Positions 45,106 to 55,100 of a DNA stretch of 64,000 nucleotides are shown one piece after another. Where the stretch lies: NCBI GenBank assembly GCA_030704615.1, contig CM060732.1, positions 8,618,001-8,682,000 of the forward strand, given 5' to 3'. Positions within the stretch are counted from its first letter, which is position 1. Each line of letters opens with the position of its first letter. A program made the position numbers and the translations under genes. Under the pieces are notes generated by a model. That model was given only the letters and a program-made list of their open reading frames with translations. It had not been told where the DNA came from and searched no databases. Origin of the DNA: Takakia lepidozioides. Taxonomy: Eukaryota > Streptophyta > Takakiopsida > Takakiales > Takakiaceae.

Positions 45106-45801
45106 TTAATGTGGCAATAACCAAAACTCTCTTCTGTAGTATCTCTCGTATATGCCTGGGTTTCTTTCAAGCTTCAATGCACCCTTGGCTATACTAGAAG
45201 TCTCCGTTACCATATAACCATATGGCAAAGAAGTCTGAAAAGCTGTTCTTGGTGTGAGTTTGATCCACAAAATATCCTTTGGAATCCAATTATTTACCAG
45301 TACAAGCTCCTCATGCATATGAGTATAAACATTCACCTTCCTTTCCTCCAAGCCTTCAAACTTTACTCGCTTAATGGATAGCAATGCTATCACATAAACC
45401 AGTGTTGGTAACCAACGTGCTCTTCCTCTACAGGCCACCTGATAAATCTTTATCACTCCTTTCTCCAGACCCCACTCAGGGTCAGCATCATGCACTCTCT
45501 TAAGAATGTTTTCTTTACAACCGTCTAGCAATTCCAAGAACCTCTGAAAGAATTGTTTGGACAATCTTTCCTTCTCAGTTCCACAGGGAATTTGATTCAC
45601 ATCAAATTCTTTAATTCTCCAACCACCATGATCCCACCAGATGCCTGTCACATCTGGTTGTTCATGACCCAGTTCCCCAGTATGGTCGCCAAATGTCGAG
45701 TGGCTTTTACTCACCCATCCCTTCGCTATCCGAGGTGGAAACTCCAAGATAGAAGAGTTGGATATCTCTAAGCACTTAGCCCGCTCAGAACAATCAGTCA
45801 T
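45106..45801 (-). pseudogene. Pre-gag ORF of the minus element, reading out of the LTR
   Basis: 231 codons open from inside the 5' LTR (45,801) through its end and the primer-binding site into the leader, stopping 22 bases before gag. The LTR-encoded first 35 or so residues are probably fortuitous. The conserved part starts near QPDVTGIWWDHGGWRIKEFD and runs to RNPGIYERYYRREFWLLPH. The nested copy has the same protein with two frameshifts. Ogre/Tat elements carry an ORF in this position; its function is unknown. I cannot assign a domain. Confidence 0.65.
45675..45691 (-). promoter_or_regulatory. Candidate primer-binding site of the minus element
   Basis: The complement reads TGGCGACCATACTGGGG, identical to the site in the nested copy and placed two bases inside the LTR. 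Confidence 0.7.
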
Positions 45802-46490
45802 GACCTACAGCTAGTGAATCATGGTTGTGCTTCCTATTTGTATTCCTTCTTGCCTTCATGTTATCAATTTACCTTACCGTGTATACTGAAGCATCAGATT
45901 GCTTCAGTATCTACTAAGTTCCAATTAATCATGCATTCATTCCACAGCTTCTCTCATGTCTCTCTACACAGTATGTTTGCATCGATTCAGTATCGGATTA
46001 AGATTAATCATGTATCATGCCTATGCCATGGTGTCCCTAATCTACCCTACTGTATAATTTTACAGCTTGCATGAATTAAGCCTCAATCAAGTCATCATCT
46101 CCTCTTCACTGTTTCCGCTCTTCGTTACGTCTCCTCCTCTCCGGAACAAGTCGCCCTCCTCAAGAAGTGATCATCTTCCAGTTGCCGCCCTGCCTAATCT
46201 ACCCGCAAGATGTTCTAACCACCTAACTAACTAACCGTCACCCCTGAAGTAACACGTTCCCACACAGTCGTTCCCTGTCAATGATAACTGTTCCCCATGT
46301 ACGCTGTGACAAGCTGTGTCAAGCTGTGCCGAGCTGTGACTGGCTGTGTAAAGCTGTGTCGGGCTGTGTCAGACTGTGTCTGGCTGTGATAGACTGTGAC
46401 GGGCTGTATAAAGCTGTGTCGGGCTGTGACTGGCTGTGCGAAGCTGTGTCGGTTGTGTCAGACTGTGTCTGGCTGTGATAGACTGTGACA
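45694..46490 (-). repeat. 5' LTR of the minus element, outer end deleted
   Basis: The inner end (TGTCGAGTGGCTTTTACTCA on the plus strand) is intact. The outer end stops within the minisatellite: the complement of TGATAGACTGTGACA matches position 36,264 of the nested 3' LTR, so roughly the first 130 bp are missing. The break point lies inside an exon of the methyltransferase-like gene, with GACA/ATACC at the junction. Confidence 0.85.
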
Positions 46491-46617
46491 ATACCAAACA
46501 AATGCCTGCCCGCTGCCTTGCAAGCATGGTACAAAGCTCCTGCAAAACAGAGTAGTGTTAGCAAAATGTAACAAACTCTGCAAGAAGAACAAAACACCAC
46601 AGACGGATAGGGGTGAA

Positions 46618-47403
46618 ACCTGTTCCAAGAGTGAGGTCCACGATCCGCGCCCCCGGATGGGAACATATCTCTATAATTGTCTGAATAAGAGGTGGGCTCT
46701 TCTCCTTGGCCCCTCTCCATGGTGTGGCATTGGACTTTCTCAAACATACATTGGAGTCCACGTAATTGTAGTGCATGTCGTCCACCACTGGATCAAACTT
46801 CTCATTGATGAAACCTCCTCCCCCATGAAGCCTGAACTCCTTCACTACTGCTGGAGTCGAAGCAGGGTGCACCCTAACGAGGCAGACGGCTTCAAAAAGG
46901 CGGGTTTGCAAACAAGACAACATGAAGCACATATGAGACAATGCATACAACATTGCATAAGTACAGTGCAAGTTCAACCCTCCGAAATTGAGTGCGTTGA
47001 CGCACTCAATTCCGGAGGGGTGAACTTGTACTTGAAATGAAGCGGGCAAGAGAAGGTCGATTACCATTTGTCCCGGACAATCGCCCTTTGTTAAGTACAG
47101 GCTGTTCACACCATTCCACGTTTTGATGATCTTCATCCCCGAGGCCTTGAGATAGCTAGCAAGCTCCTGCCGACATTTCGTGGTGATGGACTGGATCATA
47201 ACAAGAACCCCTCCATCCGATAAAAGAAAATTGCAAAATGAAAAGACCCACCGCCAGTACCTCTCGTCAAATGCATTCCAGGTTGGGCAAGTGCCAGTGG
47301 GGAGAATGTCCAGGACTGGTTGCCCATCCGGAATGTCCACAATCACCATGTCTGCACAAAATGGTTTATGAGCTCCATTCACCCAACACTGCCCCTTTGA
47401 AAC
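46618..47403 (-). pseudogene. Methyltransferase-like C-terminal exons
   Basis: After the splice acceptor at 47,404 the exon reads VSKGQCWVNGAHKPFCADMV, VDIPDGQPVLDILPTGTCPT, FDERYWRWVFSFCNFLLSDG and GVLVMIQS: a strand-turn with the conserved Asp and the following amphipathic helix and strand typical of a Rossmann methyltransferase around motif IV-V. The next exon contains RGAKEKSPPLIQTIIEICSH followed by GARIVDLTLGTG, the AdoMet-binding motif I; a phase-1 intron splits the last Gly codon. The final exon (46,540-46,490) gives ALYHACKAAGRHLFGI, the helix and strand after motif I. The plus copy at 59.2-61.3 kb matches exon by exon. Confidence 0.65.
46955..47055. repeat. Intronic hairpin A
   Basis: Arms of about 36 bp: AAGTTCAACCCTCCGAAATT then GAGTGCG pairs with CGCACTCAATTCCGGAGGGG then TGAACTT, around a TTGA loop, with a few mismatches and one 3-base bulge. 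It shares the GTGCGTTGACGCAC core with hairpins B-F but its outer arms are unique. It begins next to a probable GTACAAG donor. Confidence 0.8.
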
Positions 47404-48129
47404 CTGAAATGAGACAGATGCAAAAATTAATTCACTATCCAAAATGGAAAACATTAACAACAACAAACAAGGGAAATTGGCTTACCGACTCCAGAAATGC
47501 ACACAGCTTGCCCCAAGTTTGAGAGGGTTCTCCAGTGTAAGTAGATTTCCTGCTCTCCATCATGGCAAGGAATGAATTGTTCACAAGCTCGCATTTACAT
47601 TCTCGGTGGATTCTGGATGGGTGCTCCACTGCATTGTATGGCTCAAACTTCCCCTTGCACTTTCGTTCCTTGTTTGGAAGTGGGGTCTGCGCTGCCTCAC
47701 CCCCTGCAGCCTCCCCTTGGGTGGCCTTCTCCTTCCCTTTGTCCTTTGTACCCTTTCCCTTTCCCTTCCCTCTCGCAAGAGTTTTGTTGGCTGCGGGTTC
47801 ATTCTCAGCGAGGTTCCGTAGGTTCCTCTCATGCAATTCCTTGTCCGTTAGAAGGGCCAGCAACTCCGCATAGTCGTTCTGGTTCCTTGTCTGCAACTCA
47901 TACTAGGGGCAATCTGATTTGGGAATGTCAAGATACCAGCAGCAGTCCTTGAGGTGATATCTCCCATAGTCCCTGAGGGTGGCTGCCGTGTACATGGTCT
48001 GGTTGTTAGAGGAGTCAGACCACAAGTCGATGAAGGTAGGGTACTTACTGAGGTTCTTCCCTAGAATGAGCACGTTCTTGATATGCCTACAAAGCAAATG
48101 AGGTAGATTTTTAGACCGTGGAGGCAAAA

Positions 48130-48205
48130 CAGTGCATGGTGTTTGGCCCCCCCAAATTGCGTGCGTCGACGCACACAGTTTGGGGGTGCAAACACACATG
48201 AGAAT
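48130..48205. repeat. Intronic hairpin B
   Basis: Core GCGTGCGTCGACGCACAC flanked by arms CATGGTGTTTGGCCCCCCCA and TTTGGGGGTGCAAACACACA; about 30 bp per arm. It lies in the 48,087-48,507 intron. The outer arms differ from those of A and D-G. Confidence 0.8.
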
Positions 48206-48394
48206 AAATCAACCAAACTCGACTACCCCACAAGCAACATAAGCCAATAAGAATAACATAGGATTGCATTTGCACAAAGATATCCCAATGTCCCGCAATG
48301 TCCCAATGTCCAGCAACATTGAGAACACCCAAACAGGCAGCAAGAACTGCCACTCAAACTTGTGAATTCATTGAGGATGGGGAAATCACCAGAG

Positions 48395-48455
48395 TTTGAG
48401 GCCCTCTAAAATTGCGTGCGTTGGTGCACGCAGTTTTGGATGGGCACAGTCTGCC
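48395..48455. repeat. Intronic hairpin C
   Basis: GCCCTCTAAAATTGCGTGCG pairs with TGCACGCAGTTTTGGATGGG, around a short TTGG loop. It lies in the same intron as hairpin B, about 250 bp upstream in gene direction. Arms are about 20 bp with mismatches. Confidence 0.75.
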
Positions 48456-50424
48456 TCTCTACTATTTGCCAAAGACAAATTTCAAATAGAAAAAAGAATT
48501 CCTGAACCTGTACAGGACCCTCTTCATGGCTCCCACGGCTCCGAACTGCTGGTCAAACTCATTTGTGCGGGATATGCCCCCATCTCGGGCAAACTCTCTG
48601 AAGAAGTAGTTACTCCACGTGGTGGCCTTCCACTTTCTCAAGTAATCCTCCAGAGTGTCCTCGGGCACGGTCATCGCAATTTTGTAATCATGAAGTTGTT
48701 TCTCCAACACCTTGTTTGCACGAGCTTCAATCTGTCCACAGTCATATGCCTGGATTAGAGTCCATGTCCGGGAAGCAAAGAAATGAGAAGAATGCAAGAA
48801 GCATAGAAAACTAAAGACAGTCCAAAAGTGCGCATGGCTCCAGTAGGTGGCTTTGTGCAGCCATGTATCGAAAACTTGGTCGTTGAATGGTTTAACATGC
48901 CCAGTGTTTTCATCTCTTTCCCCACAAGGGAAGCAGTATGTGTCCTTGACAGTTGGGTCAGAATTCCAAATCTCCAACCATTTCACTTTCTGATCTGCGT
49001 CCACCGCTACAGTTGACAACCTGTGGAGCTTCTCCTGTGTCATCTCCGGTTTGGTGTTATTGTTCCAGTGGATCCTCACCTGGTTAAGGAACTCGGGACC
49101 AAAATCAGGATCAGCTATTCTCATCTGCTTCACGAAAGCACTCATGAGCTTCTTCCGGGTCTCATTCATCGTAAACTTCATGGCTTCCGCCACTCCCTGG
49201 GACGTTCTCATACCCTCTGGGTTTTTCAAATAGTACTCTGCTTTTCCTCTCTCTCCAGCTTCCGCTATTTCTTGTTGCAAAACATAATTAGGAATGAGAT
49301 CACATATAACTTACAACTACAAAAGACAACGGAAGGCCCAAGGGATGGAATACTAACCGTGTACATGTACTCCATGAATGCTTCCCTAGTCAGCTTGTAC
49401 CAGGTGTCCGACGTTTTGGATGTCAAGCATTTCTTGAAGGACTCTGCACTCAGGATGCTCTTGAATGAATTGAGGGGCATCTGGCCGATATTCTGGATCC
49501 TGAATAGGGTGTGAAGCAGGTTTGTTGTCACATGGACGGTTTCGGTTCCCCTGTCACATGCAGTGGTATGTCATGACATGTGTGCAAGAAGCGAACAGAC
49601 ATATATGGGCAAATTCCAGACAAACAAAGGGGAAGAAGACACCTATTTGTTAACGTCATGCATTGCAGTCAAGAGTGCAGTGATGTTTCCCTTGGGATCC
49701 AGCACCATTGAGGCCACAGAATAGTGCCACTCCTCCTCGGTGCTATGATATCTCTCGATCATGTTCCTCCATGCAAGCAACCGGTGGTTGTCATCCTAGA
49801 CATGAAACATCTTTCCTGAGAAAGGCTGGGTGACGAGCCTCTTGCAAATGATGGATTCGAACTCCTCGTTGATCTGTCGCCAAATAGGATCCCAGCCTCC
49901 AACAATGGACTCGTCCACCAACACCTCTCTGCCACAGGAGTCAGTCAATGAAACGTAAAAGACAGATTGACCCTCTATGTACCCATGGCATAAATCCTGT
50001 TCCAACTTTTGAATGTCATTCGTGAGCGTTGGTTGAACGAAGGGCATGGAGATCAAACGGCAAAGTGGGATCATTATTTTGCCCCTAGGAACGCCCATGG
50101 CCTTGATGACTTGCGCCGAATTCACTTTGGAGAAGGATAGCAGATCTTTCGCTCGGTCTTCGTAAGGCCTGCCATCGTCGTCCTCCTCAACAACCATGAG
50201 TTCCTGCTCAAACACTTCCTCCTGCTCTTGCGCTGCACCTTTCCTTTTCTTCGCTTGCGTTCAAAAGGATATATTTCGCATGAAAAGCATAGCCAAAATC
50301 TTCAAACTACACATCCTCTATGCTAATTGGAGCTTCCACTCCCTATATCACTCTACTCTCTTCCACATCACTATGCTGCAGTCTGTCAACCAAAATATGC
50401 TGCAGGCAAAATTGTGACTGTGAG

Positions 50425-50795
50425 AGAACCTCCAAAAACTGCGTGCGTTGACGCACGCAATTTCTAGGGGTTCTCTCATGGTGATTTGTAAGGGTTGTGT
50501 AGGGCTTCTGTCGCTGCTCATACATCCTGGCTGACACTTGGTAGTCTTGGAAAATGAGAGACCCAAAGATGAGAGAAGGCCATTCAGAGAACCCTCACAA
50601 ATTGCGTGCGTTGACGCACGTAATTTCTGGGGGTTCTCTCACAGTGACTTTGTGGACTCTGTAGGGCTAACAGTCGCTGCTCAGACATCCCGGCTTACCC
50701 TTGGTTGATTTGGGAAATGAGAGACCCAGAGATGAGAGAAGGCCATTGAGAGAACCCTCACAAATTGCGTGCATCGAAACTGGGCTGGGCTGGTA
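50425..50795. repeat. Intronic hairpins D, E and half-hairpin F in a ~163-bp tandem repeat
   Basis: D (50,425-50,480) and E (50,586-50,645) each contain TGCGTGCGTTGACGCACG with arms GAGAGAACC.C and GGGGTTCTCTC. F (50,752-50,785) is a left arm only, ending ATTGCGTGCATCG. The segment between successive hairpins (AATGAGAGACCCARAGATGA, then GAGAAGGCCATT) is repeated, giving a direct repeat of about 163 bp in 2.2 copies inside the long first intron. Confidence 0.8.
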
Positions 50796-50954
50796 CTTCA
50801 GGAACTGGGCTGGTACAAGCTGTCTCGAATGTGGGAGTGCCCCCTCCAATGCAGGAGATGAAAATAGAGGAGAGGTTCACCTACGGGTTTGGGGGTTGTG
50901 CAATCCCTGCATCACTCAGGTCTTACTCCGAATGTCCAGGCAGAAAAGAGAAGA

Positions 50955-51010
50955 AAATAGGGCATGAAAATTGCGTATGCCACCGCACTCAATTTTCATG
51001 CCCTGAAAAA
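50955..51010. repeat. Intronic hairpin G
   Basis: AGGGCATGAAAATTGCG and CGCACTCAATTTTCATGCCC then TGA form an inverted repeat with about 20-bp arms; the core (TATGCCAC) has diverged. It lies between the first exon and hairpin F, and its outer arms again differ from all others. Confidence 0.75.
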
Positions 51011-51329
51011 TGCACAGAAGAAGCCAAGAAAGAGAATCACCTGAGGTCATTTGAGTGCAGCACTCCCAGATGCCTTTGATGTAGCCACAATCGCGGCCAT
51101 CCTCCCCATTTGTGCAGCCTTCTTCCCCTTCGGCGTCGCTTTCTTTTCAACACGGTCGGGCTCGTCTGTGTCCATAGCGTTCGAGTTGCCCTCCGACGCA
51201 GTTTCGTCCCCTACTTCATCAGGTCACGGCGGCTGGTCCTCCCCCGCCATGTTTTCAGTTTCCAGGGCGGCGCTCTCCTCTGCGATCTCCTTCAGCGTCA
51301 TGTTCAGCTTGCGACCTTTCATTCTCTCT

Positions 51330-52085
51330 CTTGCCTTCTTCCTCTCTCTCGCTGAAGTAAAAAAGAATGATTGTCTTCTACGCCTTCCACTCTCTCGCTG
51401 CGAACTCAGTCTCCTGCTACTCTCCAGCTTGAAAATTACGATGTGGTGTGGTGCGAGACGTAGTGCGATGAGTACCAGCCGGGGTATCGCTCTTGGCGGT
51501 TATGCATGTATTCACGGCATACGTGTCCACCTCCCAACGGCACACACGTCTATTATGCAGATGCCGCCGTCTTCAATTATTGAGGTATGGCCATTTGATA
51601 GATTCGATTTGGATGGATGTGTTATTGGACTGGATTTTTTGGATACCAGGTCAACATCTTTCATTGGTTCTTCGCCGAATTCTCTACAACCCTGCATTGA
51701 ATGCATTGTCCGGTTCCACGTGCCTCAACAAATTGGGATGGCATGGGATCTCAGTCTCCGCCGTCTTTTCATATGGGTCAGTAAAGGCACAGAACTGCTT
51801 ACCAACTGTTTGCAAAACTGTTTTGACAACTGTTTCTGAAAGGCTCTTTAACGATCCTTCCATAACGGTTTAGGACATACATGACGTCTTCGCCCGAAAT
51901 GCAAGGCTGGAGAAATGTAATCCCAACTGTCGTTTGTAACAAGAATCCGCACAGAAGCCGTGGGCCTCCGCACTTTGAGGCTTCGCAAGGCTCGGAATTG
52001 TTCCTGCACCAGCATGGGTTCCTCCGAAGCGGAGTTTTACTCTGTCGAGAAACCTGTCCCTTTCTTGAAGGATGCCGATGACCAT
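51330..52085. other. Upstream region of the methyltransferase-like gene, no gene seen
   Basis: This lies upstream of the ATG at 51,322 (minus) and before the gypsy gag fragment. A pyrimidine-rich tract (51,325-51,360, complement GA-rich) precedes the gene start. I see no TATA box I would defend. Short plus frames here have no recognisable domain. Confidence 0.45.
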
Positions 52086-52089
52086 GGTT

Positions 52090-52749
52090 TCGCAATTGCA
52101 GAAGAGCATAAAACATCCCTTTGGCAGGTGACGATAATCTGGGTGATGCTATTGAATACGTGATCAAAATTGCTTTCTAGCAATATCATGTAATTCATCA
52201 CCCAAGTCATTGCATGCGACAATCGTTTGTTCGAAAGACGTCAAGAGAAGCAATCTGGATGGTCGACGACGCAGCATGCCGCTGCTACTACGGCACCAAA
52301 TACAACGATTCATCAGATATCCGGTAATGATCATATGCAGATTGATGTTGTCCGATTCAAGCCATTAACGCCACAAGAAAAACAAAGACGACGCTCGAAT
52401 GGATTATGCCTTTATTGCGGAGAAGATGATTACATAGCATTAAACTGCCATAACAAGTGAAGATTCAAAGCTCGGGGCACAACTCAAGTGTTCGATACGA
52501 GGAGGTCGGAAAACGAAGATGTCCAGTCATAGTAGGGACAATTCCTCACAAAAAAAATGTCTCTTTCTACCTCCAGACCCTATACCTTGTTTCACAGTTC
52601 CAGTAAAGATCAGGATGCAAAATCGAGATATCTCCGTAGAAGCACTTTTGGACTCAGGCGCTTCAGCGTGTTTTATTGACAAAGACTTTGCAAAGCAACA
52701 CAATTTAACGCTCGTAAGAAAGAAATTGTCGCGCACCTCACTTCGGTAA
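52090..52749 (+). pseudogene. Gypsy gag C-terminus and protease fragment
   Basis: The plus strand reads RLFERRQEKQSGWS, a phrase common just before the zinc knuckle of many chromoviral gag proteins. A degenerate knuckle CLYCGEDDYIALNC follows, with Tyr in place of the zinc-binding His (52,410-52,453). After a frame change the protease appears: VEALLDSGASACFIDKDFAK then QHNLTL (52,640-52,715), with the DSG active site. The frame ends at 52,749 where the adjoining LTR-like sequence starts. It is unlike the gag of the other gypsy families here and is opposite in strand to the chromovirus pol to its right, so it is a separate fragment. Confidence 0.7.
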
Positions 52750-54306
52750 GCTCCCCTTCAAGTCATAGTTACTCGCTTTGATGTGCGCGCCTAACTCCCA
52801 AACTGGCCGCCGGGCCAACTCGGAGCTTCGGCTGCTCACCTAGACATAACGGTCCCCCTTTGATCCACCAAAAGACCCTCCACCAATTTGGGCCTAGTGG
52901 AAATTCCCTTTGGTAGATGGCAGTCCGGAATAGCTCCTCACTCCTTGGTCACTTTCCGGCTCGCTCGCTCACTCACTAATTTTTGGTTACCAACGGGCTT
53001 GCACTGTTCTTGGGGTTACTACTCCCTATATATACTTCTGTGACTGTCCGCGGGGGTTTCACAAACAACCCTGCCATTTTATGGCGAACCACCACGAAGA
53101 CCCTCGACTCTCGGTGATGAGTCGCGGTGAGTCTTGGCCCACCCACCACGGCCCCATTGGACCGTGATGAGTCCCAAGACTCCCCACGACTCCCACCACA
53201 AGGTCTCCGCCCCATGGTGAGTCCTATGCCACCCCCACTAAGTCCCACTAAGCTACCACCACCCCTTGTGGAGCCAACCCCACCGCAATCCGGTGTGCGG
53301 AGCACCTCTGCCTCCTTGAGTGCCTTGGGCACTCAAGGGTGCTTCAGCCCCCCGTACCTATTGCTGCCATCGCCCCCACCACAGGGGCAGCCCCTCTGCG
53401 TCCCGACCCCCTGCCCTCAAGGCAAAGGGCCGCGACACACACCCCTACCAACAGGGAGTTGATGTCCTCATCGACTTGTCCATTTTATAGAAACGAACAT
53501 CCAAGTTGTGGCGTCCCACATCAAGGAGTTTGTTTCCGCACCATGGCATCCCATGGCAAAGAACCAAACCCCACTCTTGACTCTACTCTCCACTAGCTAG
53601 TTTGGCCGACTTCCTCCAAGTCCCGGCCAAGGGTGGAGCCTCTCAAGCTCCTCCCGGTGCACTCTTCTTGGCCCACTTCAAGGCAAAGGAATGATCCTCC
53701 CCGAGGATCGAATCGGCTTACTGCAACAACATTGCTTGCGACCGCTCATGATGCCACTTTTGGCATCACCTTGAGCAAGGGTTCACCTTGAACCTTTTTT
53801 TACTAGGAAGATAATCTTGAACCAACCGTGCGTCCCAATCACTACAATTGGGTCCGCCTTGGAATGCTGGCCTGAGGTACGGGAACACGCAAAGCCGCAC
53901 TACAACTTCGTCCCGAGGCTACACTATTATAGTACGTGAACGGAAGCACGTAGCTTCCGCGTTAGCCCACACTACAAGGCAACCCCCTCGGTAGCGCAGT
54001 TATAGTACACGCACGCGCCAGGTACGCACTAGCACGTGAACTCCCAAGGAAGGCGCAAGTTTCCTTGCCCTTTGGATGGGAGTCCTCCGATTTCGGCACT
54101 GCGCAAATACACGATTAACCCAATTTACCTCTCCCACTTTTGTAAGCTAGCATGCATTCTACACACTAGCCAACCATACCATGCATCACCATTCCAAACA
54201 AAATAGGACGCACAACATTTGGAAACCATTTCATTTATAACAAAATTTGTACAATACAAGTTTTTGCAATCGGATTCCTGAGCTAGCTAAGCCGGGCTAA
54301 GCATGC
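52750..54306 (-). repeat. Probable 3' LTR of the chromovirus
   Basis: The chromoviral pol ends at 54,342. Just beyond it, the complement of 54,308-54,322 is a purine tract (GTGGGGGAGGAAA) followed by TGCATGCTTAGCCCGGCTTA, a plausible polypurine tract and LTR start. The region to about 52,750 has no coding domain and is rich in CCACC and ACTAAG words. The left boundary is approximate because no second LTR is present in the window. Confidence 0.5.
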
Positions 54307-54341
54307 ATTTCCTCCCCCACGCTCCAAGGTTGATGTCCTCA

Positions 54342-55100
54342 TCAACGCTTCTTCCGCTTTTGAGGTCGCCCTTCGAAAGCTGCAACCGCCTCGGATGCAT
54401 TTCCCATTTCTGAGGCACGCACCAAAGATGCCTCCACATGATGATAGCCCTTCCATTTCACGAGATACTTCGTTTCTTGATTCTTGAACCTCTTCGACTT
54501 AAGCACTGCCTCCACTTCGTACTCAGGTTCATTTTCATGATCCAACAACATAGGTGGCGGACGCAATACTTGATGCCGATTCGGACGCGCTTCATCTTTG
54601 AAGTAAGGCTTCAAAAAGGAGACGTGGAATACCGGATGCACCTTGCTGTTTGCCGGTAGCTCCAATTCATACACATCCTCATTCATAACCTTCCGGATGC
54701 GAAAGGGCCCCGCATACGGAGGTACGAACTTCGAACTCACTTCCGGAGGTAGTCGGAAATTCTTGATGTTCAACCAGACCTCCGTGTCTGCCTCAAACTT
54801 AACTTCCCTCCACTTCCGATTCGCCTGTCGTTCATACCGTTTCCTAGCTTTGGCAGTGTTGTACTTTGCGAGCTTCAACAAACGCTCGCGTTCTTTTAGC
54901 ACCGCTGCTGCTGCCGGTTCCTCAACGTCTTGGGCAGCCCAACTGGTCGGCACCAGAGGTGTTTTTCCATAGACCAATACGAAAGAGAAAACTCCCGTTG
55001 CGGAGTGTTTTGTGTTATTATAACAGAACTCTGCCGCATCCAAGTGCTCCACCCAGTCCGATTGGTCTGTTGACACGTAATTCCGCATGATCTGCTTCAA
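54342..55100 (-). pseudogene. Integrase C-terminal domain and chromodomain
   Basis: 252 residues open. The GPY/F-like region (FVPPYAGPFRIRKVMNEDVY) and KVHPVFHVSFLKPY are diagnostic of chromoviral integrases. The chromodomain follows (EYEVEAVLKSKRFKN; YLVKWKGYHHVEASLVRASE). The Y..W..Y aromatic cage is partly changed: the expected Trp after KGY is His and the Glu-Pro-W motif reads VEASLV, so methyl-lysine binding may be weakened. A Lys/Arg tail (PQKRKKR) ends the protein. Confidence 0.85.

Larger units (their letters stand above)
20479..46490 (-). mobile_element. Athila/Tat-like Ty3/gypsy element, interrupted by a nested sibling
   Basis: The minus-strand order is 5' LTR (46,490-45,694, outer end missing), primer-binding site (45,691-45,675), pre-gag ORF, gag-protease, reverse transcriptase-RNase H, integrase, a CACAGCC array, a long coiled-coil downstream ORF, polypurine tract (21,771-21,755) and 3' LTR (21,753-20,479). 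The downstream ORF is split at 37,058/24,344 by the plus-strand copy at 24,345-37,057. With the nested copy removed the element is about 13.3 kb. FLDDFSVYS at the polymerase active site, no chromodomain, and extra ORFs both before gag and after integrase fit the Athila/Tat branch. The right end is deleted into a methyltransferase-like exon, so no target duplication can be checked. Confidence 0.85.
46490..51322 (-). pseudogene. Multi-exon gene with class-beta amino-methyltransferase-like domain
   Basis: Minus-strand exons can be chained: 51,322-51,050 (start ATG; acidic/Lys-rich, PKGKKAAQMGRM), about 50,265-49,653, 49,550-49,369, 49,280-48,508, 48,086-47,486, 47,403-47,055, 46,910-46,620 and 46,540-46,490 (cut by the LTR). 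Several introns have clean GT-AG ends, e.g. 47,404-47,485, 46,541-46,619 and 48,087-48,507. The second exon (LEQDLCHGYIEGQSVFYVSL; NHRLLAWRNMIERYHSTEEE) is loosely ParB-like. A KGKGKGTKDKGKEKAT tract follows. The C-terminus has the permuted order of beta-class N4/N6 DNA methyltransferases: a motif IV-like VDIPDG (47,323-47,340), then SPPLIQTIIEICSHPGARIV and DLTLGTG as motif X/I. In-frame stops at about 51,228, 49,796 and 47,906 show it is dead. DIPD instead of DPPY makes activity in the family uncertain. Confidence 0.6.

Noticed and set aside
47562-47952. Overlapping plus-strand frames of 103-126 codons
   Set aside because: Shadows of the Lys/Gly-rich exon on the minus strand (KGKGKGTKDKGKEKAT).
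51051-51839. 262-codon plus-strand open frame
   Set aside because: Opposite strand of the first exon of the methyltransferase-like gene; no domain in this frame.
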